The translations under genes were made by a program, and so were the position numbers. 45,482 bases of DNA from the NCBI RefSeq assembly GCF_001570805.1, contig NZ_BCSJ01000019.1, positions 1 to 45,482 on the forward strand, given 5' to 3'. How positions within the stretch are numbered: position 1 is the first letter of the stretch; every line of letters starts with the position of its first letter. Shown here piece after piece: positions 24,626 through 32,700 of this stretch. The notes beneath the pieces were generated by a model that had not been told where the DNA came from, ran no database searches, and saw only the letters and a program-made list of their open reading frames with translations. This DNA is from Brevibacterium epidermidis NBRC 14811 (GTDB taxonomy: Bacteria > Actinomycetota > Actinomycetes > Actinomycetales > Brevibacteriaceae).

Positions 24626-25222
24626 TCAGCTCCTCCGGTCGAGGCGGGAGATGACGTAGTCGAGTTGAGCCCGGAAGCCGGCGAAGTCGAATCCGCGCCC
24701 GCCGATGATCGCGGTCGTCTGCGCCCCTAGGAGATACGTCAGGAGCACCTCGGTCTCGGATTCGACGTCAACCTCGGAACGCAGCCGACCGTCGGCATCG
24801 GCCTCACCGAGCCAGGATCCGATCCACTCTCGCCAGAGTTCCATGGTTTCAGCGGTCGTGCGGGCATGCTCGGGGTTCTGGGCCACCTCGGCGAGGTAGG
24901 ACAGGACGACACGCGCTTCATCGTGCAGCTCCGGAGTCACCGGGAGCACCTCATGGGCGAAGGCGCGCAGTGCATCAACTCCGCGCAGGCCCGCTGTCGA
25001 GGTCGCCACCCTGGCGTTCGTGGCTTCGAAGACGTAGAGGTAGGTAGCGGCGAGGAGGTCCGCCTTCGAACCGAAGTACGTTTTGACGACCCCGTTGGCA
25101 AAGCCCGCCTCGGTCGCGATATCGCGCATCGTCGCCCCGTCGAGTCCCTGCCGGACGATCAGGCGCAGCGTCGCCTGCACGAGGTCCCGTCGACGCTGGT
25201 CGTAGTCGACGATCTTGGGCAT
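24626..25222 (-). CDS. TetR family transcriptional regulator
   Basis: A 198-residue TetR repressor. The helix-turn-helix is TMRDIATEAGFANGVVKTYFGSKADLLAA (about 31-60), and a BetI-like all-alpha ligand domain follows. GGAGG lies 4 nt before the ATG. It is divergent from the copper amine oxidase gene, and a 5-2-5 palindrome overlaps that gene's -10 region, so it probably represses amine oxidase and its own gene. The inducer may be the amine or its aldehyde; this is inferred. Confidence 0.88.
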   Translation of the reverse strand: MPKIVDYDQRRRDLVQATLRLIVRQGLDGATMRDIATEAGFANGVVKTYFGSKADLLAATYLYVFEATNARVATSTAGLRGVDALRAFAHEVLPVTPELHDEARVVLSYLAEVAQNPEHARTTAETMELWREWIGSWLGEADADGRLRSEVDVESETEVLLTYLLGAQTTAIIGGRGFDFAGFRAQLDYVISRLDRRS

Positions 25223-25251
25223 GGGTCCTCCATCGGGATGCAGATCGGGTC

Positions 25252-25279
25252 TTGACTTTATTTCCTACAAGTGTAGATT
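25252..25279 (+). promoter_or_regulatory. Sigma-70-type promoter of the copper amine oxidase gene
   Basis: TTGACT (25252-25257) and TAGATT (25274-25279) with a 16-nt spacer, the best promoter in the window by eye. The ATG is 44 nt after the -10. Confidence 0.6.
25265..25276. promoter_or_regulatory. Palindrome CTACAAGTGTAG overlapping the -10, candidate TetR operator
   Basis: Perfect 5-2-5 palindrome (CTACA-AG-TGTAG) in the spacer and first bases of the -10 element, between divergent TetR and amine oxidase genes. Binding here would block the promoter. Confidence 0.55.
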
Positions 25280-25322
25280 TTAGCGTGACTCAGCCCACAG
25301 GCCCAGATTGCAAAGGTGCACA

Positions 25323-27260
25323 ATGTCCTGCCATTCCTCCGCTCCCGTCGCCGAGGCGACCACCGCCACCCCCTTCACCCTGCCGACCGAGGCCGAGATC
25401 CGGGCCGTCACCGCGGTGCTGCGCTCGGCCGGGCAGTTCCCCGACTCCGCGCGCATGGCCTACGTCGGCCTGCTCGATCCCGTGCGCGGCACGGATCGGA
25501 CCACCGCCGAGGTGGATCGCCGTTTCCGCGCCTTCATCCTCGACAAGTCCGCCGGCACCGCCCGCGACATCGTCGTCTCGGCCACCCGGGAGACCATCGT
25601 CTCCGTCACCGAGGTGGACTCCGCCGAAGAGGGCGAGTTTCCCGTCATGGAAGAGGAGTTCGAAGTCGTCGAAGAGGTCCTCGCCACGGATCCGACGTGG
25701 CTGGCCAGCCTGGAGAAGCGCGGACTGTCCGTCGAGGAGGTGCGGGTGGCACCGCTGTCGGCCGGTGTCTTCGAGTACCCGGAGGAGAAGGGACGGCGGA
25801 TCCTGCGCGGGCTGGCGTTCCACCAGCAGCATGAGTCGGACTCGGCGTGGGCACACCCGATCGACGGACTCGTCGCCTACGTTGACGTCACGAACGAGGC
25901 CGTCGATCAGATTCTCGACCTCGAAAACGTTCCGGTGCCGTCCGAGCACGGGAACTACACGGATCCGGAGCTGACCGGACCCGTGCGAACCACACAGAAG
26001 CCGATCTCGATCACGCAGCCGGATGGCCCGAGCTTCACCGTCACCGAGGGCAACCACATCGAATGGGAGAAGTGGTCGTTCGATGTCGGCTTCGATATGC
26101 GTGAGGGTCTCGTCCTCCACAACATCGCCTTCGACGATGGCGAGCGCCGTCGCACGATCCTCGACCGGGCGGCCATCGCCGAGATGGTCGTTCCCTATGG
26201 TGACCCGTCACCGGTGCGGTCGTGGCAGAACTATTTCGACACCGGCGAATACCTCGTCGGGCAATGGGCGAACTCGCTTGAGCTCGGGTGTGACTGCCTC
26301 GGCGATATCACCTATCTGTCGCCGTGGGTGGCGAACAACCTCGGCGAACCTCGGCAGATCAAGAACGGCATCTGCATGCACGAGGAGGACGCGTCGATCC
26401 TGGCCAAACATTCGGACCTGTGGTCGGGCGTCGCCTACACCCGGCGCAACCGCCGCTTCGTCGTCTCGTTCTTCACCACGGTTGGCAACTACGACTACGG
26501 CTTCTACTGGTACCTCTACCTCGACGGCACTATCGAATTCGAGGCCAAGGCCACCGGCGTCGTCTTCACCTCGGCGCTGCCGAACGGGTCGACGGATTTC
26601 GCCTCGGAGATCGCGCCCGGTCTCGGTGCGCCGTTCCACCAGCATCTCTTCGGTGCTCGACTCGACTTCGCCCTCGACGACGGCAAGTGCCGGGTCGAGG
26701 AGGAGGACGTGGTGCGTCTGCCGGTCTCGCAGGACAATCCGCGCGGCAACGCCTTCAGCCGGTCCCGAACCATTCTGGCAACCGAGTCAGCTGCACAACG
26801 AGATGCGGATCAGTCGAAGGCGCGGACCTGGGTGGTGACAAATCCGGAGTCGACCAACCGCCTCGGCGAACCGGTCGGCTACAAGCTGCACCCGATGGGC
26901 CTGCCCACACTGCTCGCCGCCGAGGATACGTCGATCCATCGCCGCGCCACGTTCGCGTCGAAGTCGCTGTGGGTCTCGCAGTATCACGAGGACGAACGCT
27001 ATCCGACCGGGGACTTCCCGAATCAGCATCCCGGCCACGCGGGACTTCCGGCGTGGACGGCGGCCGATCGCAGCGTCGACGGTGAGGAGATCGTGGTCTG
27101 GCACAGCTTCGGTCTCACGCACTTCCCGCGCGTCGAGGACTGGCCGATCATGCCCGTCGACACCGTCGGCTTCAAGCTGCGCCCCGAAGGATTCTTCGAC
27201 CGCTCCCCTGTCCTCGACGTCCCCTCTCCGGAGTCCGGCCCCACCTGCTGCGACTCCTAA
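25323..27260 (+). CDS. Copper-containing primary-amine oxidase (topaquinone)
   Basis: A 645-residue copper amine oxidase very similar to the Arthrobacter globiformis phenylethylamine oxidase, with long shared runs such as [13 protein letters not shown] and [12 protein letters not shown]. The topaquinone precursor is Y390 in GNYDYGF, the catalytic base D306 in YFDTGEY, and copper ligands are H439 and H441 in FHQHLF plus a third His near 600 in [12 protein letters not shown]. These sit at a constant +8 offset from the Arthrobacter enzyme. It converts a primary amine, O2 and water to aldehyde, ammonia and H2O2, with no visible signal peptide. AAAGGTG precedes ATG 25323. Aldehyde dehydrogenase and permease genes nearby complete the pathway. 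Confidence 0.96.
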   Translation: MSCHSSAPVAEATTATPFTLPTEAEIRAVTAVLRSAGQFPDSARMAYVGLLDPVRGTDRTTAEVDRRFRAFILDKSAGTARDIVVSATRETIVSVTEVDSAEEGEFPVMEEEFEVVEEVLATDPTWLASLEKRGLSVEEVRVAPLSAGVFEYPEEKGRRILRGLAFHQQHESDSAWAHPIDGLVAYVDVTNEAVDQILDLENVPVPSEHGNYTDPELTGPVRTTQKPISITQPDGPSFTVTEGNHIEWEKWSFDVGFDMREGLVLHNIAFDDGERRRTILDRAAIAEMVVPYGDPSPVRSWQNYFDTGEYLVGQWANSLELGCDCLGDITYLSPWVANNLGEPRQIKNGICMHEEDASILAKHSDLWSGVAYTRRNRRFVVSFFTTVGNYDYGFYWYLYLDGTIEFEAKATGVVFTSALPNGSTDFASEIAPGLGAPFHQHLFGARLDFALDDGKCRVEEEDVVRLPVSQDNPRGNAFSRSRTILATESAAQRDADQSKARTWVVTNPESTNRLGEPVGYKLHPMGLPTLLAAEDTSIHRRATFASKSLWVSQYHEDERYPTGDFPNQHPGHAGLPAWTAADRSVDGEEIVVWHSFGLTHFPRVEDWPIMPVDTVGFKLRPEGFFDRSPVLDVPSPESGPTCCDS

Positions 27261-27269
27261 CCCCAATTA

Positions 27270-27325
27270 CTACCTGACGGGGGCCCAGCTACCTGGCGCC
27301 AGGTTGCTGGGCCCCCGTCAGGTAG
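27270..27325. repeat. Palindromic intergenic repeat, copy 3 (GGGGGCCC type)
   Basis: Arms start CTACCTGACGGGGGCCCAGC, apex CTGGCGCCAG, centre 27297/27298. One internal mismatch: GCTACC on the left against GGTTGC on the right. Lies between two plus-strand genes. Confidence 0.93.
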
Positions 27326-27439
27326 CACGGAGACGTCGAGTGGGAACGGAATTGACGATGCGCGCACCACCCTCGCCGACGACTTGCCGAATCGTGCACA
27401 CCTCGACTGCAGGCATTCCTCACCGGTGACCGCCATCAC

Positions 27440-27445
27440 TAATCT
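27440..27445 (+). promoter_or_regulatory. -10 hexamer TAATCT of a leaderless promoter
   Basis: TAATCT ends 6 nt before the ATG at 27452; a GTG two codons earlier abuts the hexamer and is less likely to be the start. Confidence 0.45.
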
Positions 27446-27451
27446 GTGGCC

Positions 27452-29092
27452 ATGACAACCCACAATGAATCAGGCACCGTGGCCACGAACACCTCAGCCC
27501 ACCCGGACACATTCCCCGACGAGTTCCCGAACGAGCGATTCGACTTCGTCGTCGTCGGCGCGGGATCGGCCGGGTGCGTGCTGACCCGTCGACTGCTCGA
27601 TGCCGGGAAGAAGGTCTGCCTCGTCGAGGCCGGCGGAGACGAGACCAATCCGAACATCGACCATCTCAACAACCTCGGACTGATCTGGCATTCGCAGCAG
27701 GACTGGGACTACTACACTCCCCCGCAGCCGGCTGCGATGGACCGGCGCATCCACCTCCCGCGCGGCAAAGTGCTCGGCGGGTCGAATGCCCTCAACGCCG
27801 TCATCTGGGTCCGCGGCGATGCATGGGACTACGAACAGTGGGCCGAATCCGGGTGCCCGGGATGGTCCTGGGACGACGTGTTGCCGGTATTCAAAGCCAT
27901 CGAGAACTATGACGGGGAAATCACTGAGAACCGAGGCACCGACGGGCCGATGGATGTGCGCGTCGACTATGCTCGCAATCCGCTTCAGGAGGACATGTTT
28001 GCGGCCGCCGCACAGACCGGCGTGCCCGTCAACGACGACTACAACTCCGGCACCGTTGAGGGCGTCGGCAAGATTCAACTCAATGTCCGCGAGGGCAAGC
28101 GGCTCAACACGTGGCGCGCCTACCTCAAGCCCCGCCTCGGCGAGAAGAACCTCACGATCCTCACCTCGGCGCACGCCCGTCGGCTCCTCCTCGACGGGAC
28201 CGCGGTCACCGGCCTCGAGATCGATTTCCGCGGCCGCGTCGGCACAGTATCCGCAAACGAAGTCGTCCTCTCCGCCGGTGCCCTGGCCTCTCCCGAGCTG
28301 CTCCTGCGCTCGGGGATCGGTCCCGCCGCAGAACTCGCCGAAGTCGGCATCGACTCGGTCCTTGACCTGCCGGGAGTCGGCAAGAATCTTCAAGATCATT
28401 GGCTCTCACCGGTCATCTTCTCCACCGGAGATCGCGAGGTGCCGATGGGAGAGGTCGCTCCGGCCGAGGTCCATTTCTTTGCCAAGTCCCGACCGGATCT
28501 CCCGGTTCCCGACACTCAGCCGCTGTTCTTCTCCGTACCGATGTATGCCCAGGATGCCGCCCCAGCCGCGCAGACCGGACCGGGTCCCGGCGGAGCCTTC
28601 ACCCTGCAGGGTGGCCTGGTTCGACCGGAGAGCCGCGGCGAGGTGCGGCTCAGCGGGCCGAATCCGCAGGACCCACTCGTCGTGGATCCGCAGGTGCTCT
28701 CGGCACAGGCCGATGTCGACGCCCTCGTCGCCTCGGTGAAGCAATGCCGTGAGATCGGGCGAGCCGAAGCCCTGTCGTCGTGGCAGCCCACCGAGATCTA
28801 TCCCGGACCCGAGGTAGCCGATGCCGATCTCGAGGACTATGTCCGCGGGTCGGTTGTGACCTATCACCACCAGGCCGGGACCTGCCGGATGGGCACGGAC
28901 GCCGAGGCGGTCGTCGACCCGAGCACGTTCGAGGTTCGAGGTCTGACCGGGCTCCGGCTGGCCGACGCGTCGATCATGCCGCAGGTGCCGACCGGGAACA
29001 CGAACGCGCCGACGATCATGATCGCCGAGCGTGCTGCCGCCGCACTCGTCGGTTCCCCCGCTAAAGGCATCACCGCCCCCGCCTCCCACTGA
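27452..29092 (+). CDS. GMC family FAD-dependent oxidoreductase (choline-dehydrogenase-like)
   Basis: A 546-residue glucose-methanol-choline oxidoreductase. The FAD Rossmann motif VVVGAGSAGCVL lies near residue 35, the GMC signature PRGKVLGGSNALNAVIWVRG follows, and the C-terminal catalytic region is TYHHQAGTCRMG (near 470) with VPTGNTNAPTIMIAERAA. It oxidises an alcohol, with the alcohol type unresolved. The first 27 residues are a hydrophilic extension. It may add an alcohol oxidation step to the amine region, for example for amino alcohols, but this is a guess from neighbourhood. Leaderless-type start. Confidence 0.9.
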   Translation: MTTHNESGTVATNTSAHPDTFPDEFPNERFDFVVVGAGSAGCVLTRRLLDAGKKVCLVEAGGDETNPNIDHLNNLGLIWHSQQDWDYYTPPQPAAMDRRIHLPRGKVLGGSNALNAVIWVRGDAWDYEQWAESGCPGWSWDDVLPVFKAIENYDGEITENRGTDGPMDVRVDYARNPLQEDMFAAAAQTGVPVNDDYNSGTVEGVGKIQLNVREGKRLNTWRAYLKPRLGEKNLTILTSAHARRLLLDGTAVTGLEIDFRGRVGTVSANEVVLSAGALASPELLLRSGIGPAAELAEVGIDSVLDLPGVGKNLQDHWLSPVIFSTGDREVPMGEVAPAEVHFFAKSRPDLPVPDTQPLFFSVPMYAQDAAPAAQTGPGPGGAFTLQGGLVRPESRGEVRLSGPNPQDPLVVDPQVLSAQADVDALVASVKQCREIGRAEALSSWQPTEIYPGPEVADADLEDYVRGSVVTYHHQAGTCRMGTDAEAVVDPSTFEVRGLTGLRLADASIMPQVPTGNTNAPTIMIAERAAAALVGSPAKGITAPASH

Positions 29093-29099
29093 CTCCTGT

Positions 29100-29159
29100 T
29101 GCTACCCGACGGCGGCTCAGCAACCTGGCGCGAGGTTGCTGAGCCTCCGTCGGGTAGCA
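29100..29159. repeat. Palindromic intergenic repeat, copy 4 (GGCTCAGC variant)
   Basis: 60-bp palindrome centred at 29129/29130. Arms carry the paired change GGCTCAGC/GCTGAGCC instead of GGCCCAGC/GCTGGGCC. Mismatches are in CGGCGG against CCTCCG and at the apex (CTGGCGCGAG). Confidence 0.92.
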
Positions 29160-29212
29160 GGGGCTGGTATCTTCGAGGTCGGTGAGTGACCAGCTGATGA
29201 GAGGGACCGGAA

Positions 29213-30448
29213 GTGCACGAAGCTGACGAGTCGACTGTCCCCGCCCAAGAGCTGCTGGTGACCATCGGCACCGGCCTGCTTGCCGGTGGAATCTCCTCGG
29301 TCGATGTCGAAGACGCCCTGACCGGGCTCGCTCCCGCCGTCGGTCTGAAATCCATCAACGTCGCCGCACTGCCCAAGGGTCTCTTCCTCACCGTCGGGTC
29401 ATCGAGCGCCACTAGGTTCGAACGCATCGGCGCCGATCTCCGTTTCGACCAGACCGCGAAGCTGCTCGACATCGTCGATGCCCTGCGCGCACGCCGACTC
29501 GGCATCGAGGCCGCCAGCCGAATGATCGAGTCCGAGGTCTACGGCACTCCCCCACGCTGGCCCGCCTGGCTGACCTACCTCGGCGCACTGCCCATCGGCA
29601 TCGGCCTGTGCCTGCTGCTCGAACCAGGACTGGTCAACCTCGCTTTCGCCGCCTTCGGCTCACTCATCGTCGCCGGCGCCCTGGCACTCAACGCCAAACA
29701 TCCCAGCCTCGGTCCGCTGCTGCCGGTCGCCTCGGCGTTCATCATCTCCGTCATCGTCCTTGCCGGATACCGGCTCGACTGGCTCGAGAGTCCCCTGCGC
29801 ACGGTCGTCGCCACGTTGGCGCTGCTGCTGCCCGGCAGTGCCGTGGTCACCGGGCTGACCGAGATCTCCGCTGGCGCACTATCGGCCGGCAGCTCCCGGC
29901 TCGTGTCCTCCTCGGTGCAGTTGGCGATGTTCATCGCCGGAGTCGCCGGTGCCGCAGTCGTCACGGGTACCGGCGCCGAGGCGCTGGCGAACTCCCAGCT
30001 CACCGATTCCACGTGGTGGCTCTCCGCCCTCGGTGTGGCTGCCGCGACGTTGGGGCTCATCATCTATCTGCACACTCCGCTCGAGCACACCGTGCCGATC
30101 GTCCTCACCATCGCCGCGGCCGCGCTGGCTCAGCTGGGCATCGGTGCCGAGTTCGGTGCGGCTATCGGCGGACTGGCCGGTGCATTGACGGCATCGCTGG
30201 TGGCCGTCGTGCTCTCACGCCTGCCGAAAGGTCCGATCTGGCGGATCAGCTTCGTGCCTGCGTTCCTCGTTGTCGCACCCGGATCATTCGGCCTCCTCAA
30301 CGCCTCACAGATCGAATTCGGCGACGGATCCGGGGTAGCCGGAAGCATGCTCGCAGCCGGGGCAACATTCTTCACTATCGCCATCGGCACAGTCATCGGC
30401 TCTGCCATCGCTCACGTCGCCGAGCCCAAGGACGAGATCGTCGCCTGA
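29213..30448 (+). CDS. thrE: Threonine/serine exporter ThrE family protein
   Basis: A 411-residue single-chain ThrE-type exporter. The N-terminal half has the cytoplasmic DUF1212 domain (ELLVTIGTGLLAGGISSVDVEDAL), then about ten hydrophobic segments; the C-terminal part (PKGPIWRISFVPAFLVVAPGSFG) matches the DUF3815-like domain. In corynebacteria ThrE exports threonine and serine by proton antiport. The GTG start has AGGGA 6 nt upstream. Flanked by repeat copies 4 and 5 and convergent with an aldo/keto reductase. Confidence 0.85.
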   Translation: MHEADESTVPAQELLVTIGTGLLAGGISSVDVEDALTGLAPAVGLKSINVAALPKGLFLTVGSSSATRFERIGADLRFDQTAKLLDIVDALRARRLGIEAASRMIESEVYGTPPRWPAWLTYLGALPIGIGLCLLLEPGLVNLAFAAFGSLIVAGALALNAKHPSLGPLLPVASAFIISVIVLAGYRLDWLESPLRTVVATLALLLPGSAVVTGLTEISAGALSAGSSRLVSSSVQLAMFIAGVAGAAVVTGTGAEALANSQLTDSTWWLSALGVAAATLGLIIYLHTPLEHTVPIVLTIAAAALAQLGIGAEFGAAIGGLAGALTASLVAVVLSRLPKGPIWRISFVPAFLVVAPGSFGLLNASQIEFGDGSGVAGSMLAAGATFFTIAIGTVIGSAIAHVAEPKDEIVA

Positions 30449-30458
30449 GGCACTCCCC

Positions 30459-30520
30459 TTACTACTTGACGGCGGCCCAGCTACCTCGCGCGAGATTGCT
30501 GGGCCGCCGTCGGGTAGTAA
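30459..30520. repeat. Palindromic intergenic repeat, copy 5
   Basis: 62-bp palindrome TTACTACTTGACGGCGGCCC... centred at 30489/30490, ending GGGTAGTAA. Has the GCTACC mismatch also seen in copies 3 and 6, a further mismatch near the apex (GAGATTGCT) and unequal CTTGACG/CGTCGGG outer bases. Between convergent genes. Confidence 0.92.
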
Positions 30521-30533
30521 TTGGGAGGGAAGG

Positions 30534-31496
30534 TCAGGACGGGTCCTCCTGCGCGAACGGCGCGGAGGCCCGGTCGAGACGGTCGACCTCGTCGGCGCTG
30601 AGCTCAAGACCCGGTACGGCCATGACCGCATCGAGCTGCTCAGGGGTGCGGGCCGAGGCGATCGGTGCCGTCACGCCCTTGGCCAACAGCCACGACAGCG
30701 CCACAGTCGCCGGGGCGACCTTGTACGAATCAGCGATCGCGACGAGATCGTCGACGACCTTGAGCCCCTCGGCATTGAAATATCCCTGCACCATGCCGCC
30801 CCGGTCGGCCCCTGCGAGGTCGGCTTCGGTGCGGTATTTGCCGGTGAGGAAGCCGGCGGCGAGGCTGAAGTACGAGAACACCGCGAGATCGCGCCGCTCG
30901 GCCACCGGGGCCAGATCGGTCTCGAACTCCCGCCGATAGACGAGGCTGTACTGCGGTTGGATCGCGACCGGCTTGACCAGCCCTTCGTCTTCAGCCGCTG
31001 CGAACCACCCGGCCAGACGCGCCGGCGAATAGTTCGACACGGCGATATGCGAAGCCTTACCGGAACGGACGATCTCATCGAAGACGCGGGCCACCTCGGC
31101 GATGGGGGTCACCTCATCATCACGGTGGGCATAGTAGAGGTCGACGTGATCGGTCTGCAGGCGCTCCAGGGAGGCATCGATGGCGGTGCGGATGTAGTCG
31201 GGGTCCTGCGTCTTGTGGTCGGGATGGTCGCCGACCTTCGTGGCGATGACGATCTGATCCCGGTTGCCCCGTGACGCCAGCCAGGTGCCGATGATGGTCT
31301 CGGATTCGCGGCCGGTGTTGCCAGGCACCCAGGCGGGATAGGACTCGGCGGTGTCGAGGAAGTTTCCGCCGCCGGCGACGAAGGCGTCGAGAACGGCATG
31401 GGACTGCGCTTCATCGGCCGTCCAGCCGAAGGTATTCGTGCCGAGGTTGATCGGGAAGATGGACAAATCGGTGCCGGGAATCTGGACTTGCGTCAT
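30534..31496 (-). CDS. Aldo/keto reductase
   Basis: A 320-residue TIM-barrel NADPH reductase. The catalytic tetrad is D48 and Y53 in FLDTAESY, K87 in IATKVG and H124 in YYAHRDD, with SNYSPARLAG and the C-terminal cofactor region PIASARTPEQLDAV present. Family members reduce sugar or xenobiotic carbonyls; the substrate is unknown. GGAG lies 5 nt before the ATG. It precedes no same-strand partner apart from the Fpg/Nei gene 126 bp upstream. Confidence 0.9.
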   Translation of the reverse strand: MTQVQIPGTDLSIFPINLGTNTFGWTADEAQSHAVLDAFVAGGGNFLDTAESYPAWVPGNTGRESETIIGTWLASRGNRDQIVIATKVGDHPDHKTQDPDYIRTAIDASLERLQTDHVDLYYAHRDDEVTPIAEVARVFDEIVRSGKASHIAVSNYSPARLAGWFAAAEDEGLVKPVAIQPQYSLVYRREFETDLAPVAERRDLAVFSYFSLAAGFLTGKYRTEADLAGADRGGMVQGYFNAEGLKVVDDLVAIADSYKVAPATVALSWLLAKGVTAPIASARTPEQLDAVMAVPGLELSADEVDRLDRASAPFAQEDPS

Positions 31497-31622
31497 GGTG
31501 CTCCGTTTCGTTCTCGGGTGAGGGCCACCTCGACGAGGCGGCTCACCGTTGACAACGGCTCTTCCCCGGTCGGAAATTCCCGGGCCACCGAGATCGGGGA
31601 AACGTTGTGCGGCCGTGCACCA

Positions 31623-32468
31623 TCATTTGAGCAGTCGGTCCATCCTGCGGTCGGACAGCTTCTTCCCGCCGGTCTGACAGCCGGGACAGTATTGGAGGGA
31701 TTTGTCGGCGAATGACACCTCGGCGATGGTCTCCCTGCAGACGGGGCACGTCTCACCTGTGCGGCCGTGAACGGAGAATCCGCGCTTCTTCGCAGTTTTG
31801 AACTTGCCCGGCGGCAGGCCGATGAGGTTAGTGCGGGCGGTGTCGAGCACCTCGGTGATGGCGTTGTGCAGCGTCTGCGGGTCGACGGTCTTCGCGGTTG
31901 CGAACGGGGAGAGCCGGGCGGTGTGGAGGATCTCGTCGGTGTAGGCGTTGCCGAGGCCGGCGATGATTCTCTGATCTTCGAGGACGGTTTTGATTCGAGA
32001 CGTCGACTCGGACAGTGCCTCAGCGAGTCCGTCGACGGTGAGGCTCAGTGCGTCGGGGCCGAGCGATGCGAGAGCGGGCACCTCGGTGGGGTCGCGGACG
32101 AGTGAGACGGCGGCGTTCTTCTTCGACCCGGGTTCGATGAGGTCGAACGCGGCCCCCGAGGCCAGGCTCACGCGCATCCCCAACGGCCCCTTGCCCATCC
32201 GGATCGGGCTGCTCGGTGCGGTGTCATGCCAGGTCAGCCAGCCCATTCGGGCGAACCGGCAGACGAGGTTGAGCCCGTCGAAGCCGATGATGAGGGCTCG
32301 CCCGCGGCGGTCCACCTCGGTGATTTCGAGTCCGGCGAGCGCATCGATGCTGGGGTCGACGGTCTTGAGCAGGCTGAGCTCGGCGGTATCGGCACGGGTG
32401 ACGAAATCGCCGATGAGCCTCGGACGCAGGAACTCCACGAGGGCATCAAGCTCAGGCAGTTCCGGCAT
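31623..32468 (-). CDS. Fpg/Nei family DNA glycosylase
   Basis: A 281-residue bifunctional glycosylase/AP lyase for oxidised bases. The N-terminus is MPELPE with the catalytic P2 and E3, the helix-two-turn-helix is IAGLGNAYTDEILHTARLSPF (169-189), and a zinc finger uses C241, C244, C261 and C264. The beta-hairpin lysine common in Fpg (RRGK) is Arg here (RRGR, 54-57), and the overall shape is nearer to actinobacterial Nei-like proteins. The strict lesion range is not readable. A weak CATACT hexamer lies 6 nt before ATG; no SD. Confidence 0.9.
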   Translation of the reverse strand: MPELPELDALVEFLRPRLIGDFVTRADTAELSLLKTVDPSIDALAGLEITEVDRRGRALIIGFDGLNLVCRFARMGWLTWHDTAPSSPIRMGKGPLGMRVSLASGAAFDLIEPGSKKNAAVSLVRDPTEVPALASLGPDALSLTVDGLAEALSESTSRIKTVLEDQRIIAGLGNAYTDEILHTARLSPFATAKTVDPQTLHNAITEVLDTARTNLIGLPPGKFKTAKKRGFSVHGRTGETCPVCRETIAEVSFADKSLQYCPGCQTGGKKLSDRRMDRLLK

Positions 32469-32515
32469 GGTTCAAGTATGCGCTCCGTCCGCCGATCACA
32501 ACAGACCGTTCTTTG

Positions 32516-32571
32516 CTGCCTGACGGCGGCCCAGCTACCTCGCGCCAGGTTGCTGGGCCGCCGTCAGGTAG
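32516..32571. repeat. Palindromic intergenic repeat, copy 6
   Basis: Centred at 32543/32544, arms CTGCCTGACGGCGGCCCAGC and its near-complement, with the GCTACC mismatch and one at the apex (ACCTCGC/GCCAGGT). It lies between divergent genes, so it cannot be a 3' terminator for either. Confidence 0.9.
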
Positions 32572-32700
32572 TTCTGAGACGCGCAACCCCGGTCGCAGCA
32601 GGCGACCGACCTTGAGAACCCGTCGATCGAGGACTAGCGTGGGTTGACCACCGGAAGCCGTGTGGTTTCGGTGGTCCCCGACTGCCGAAGGAGGCGGACA

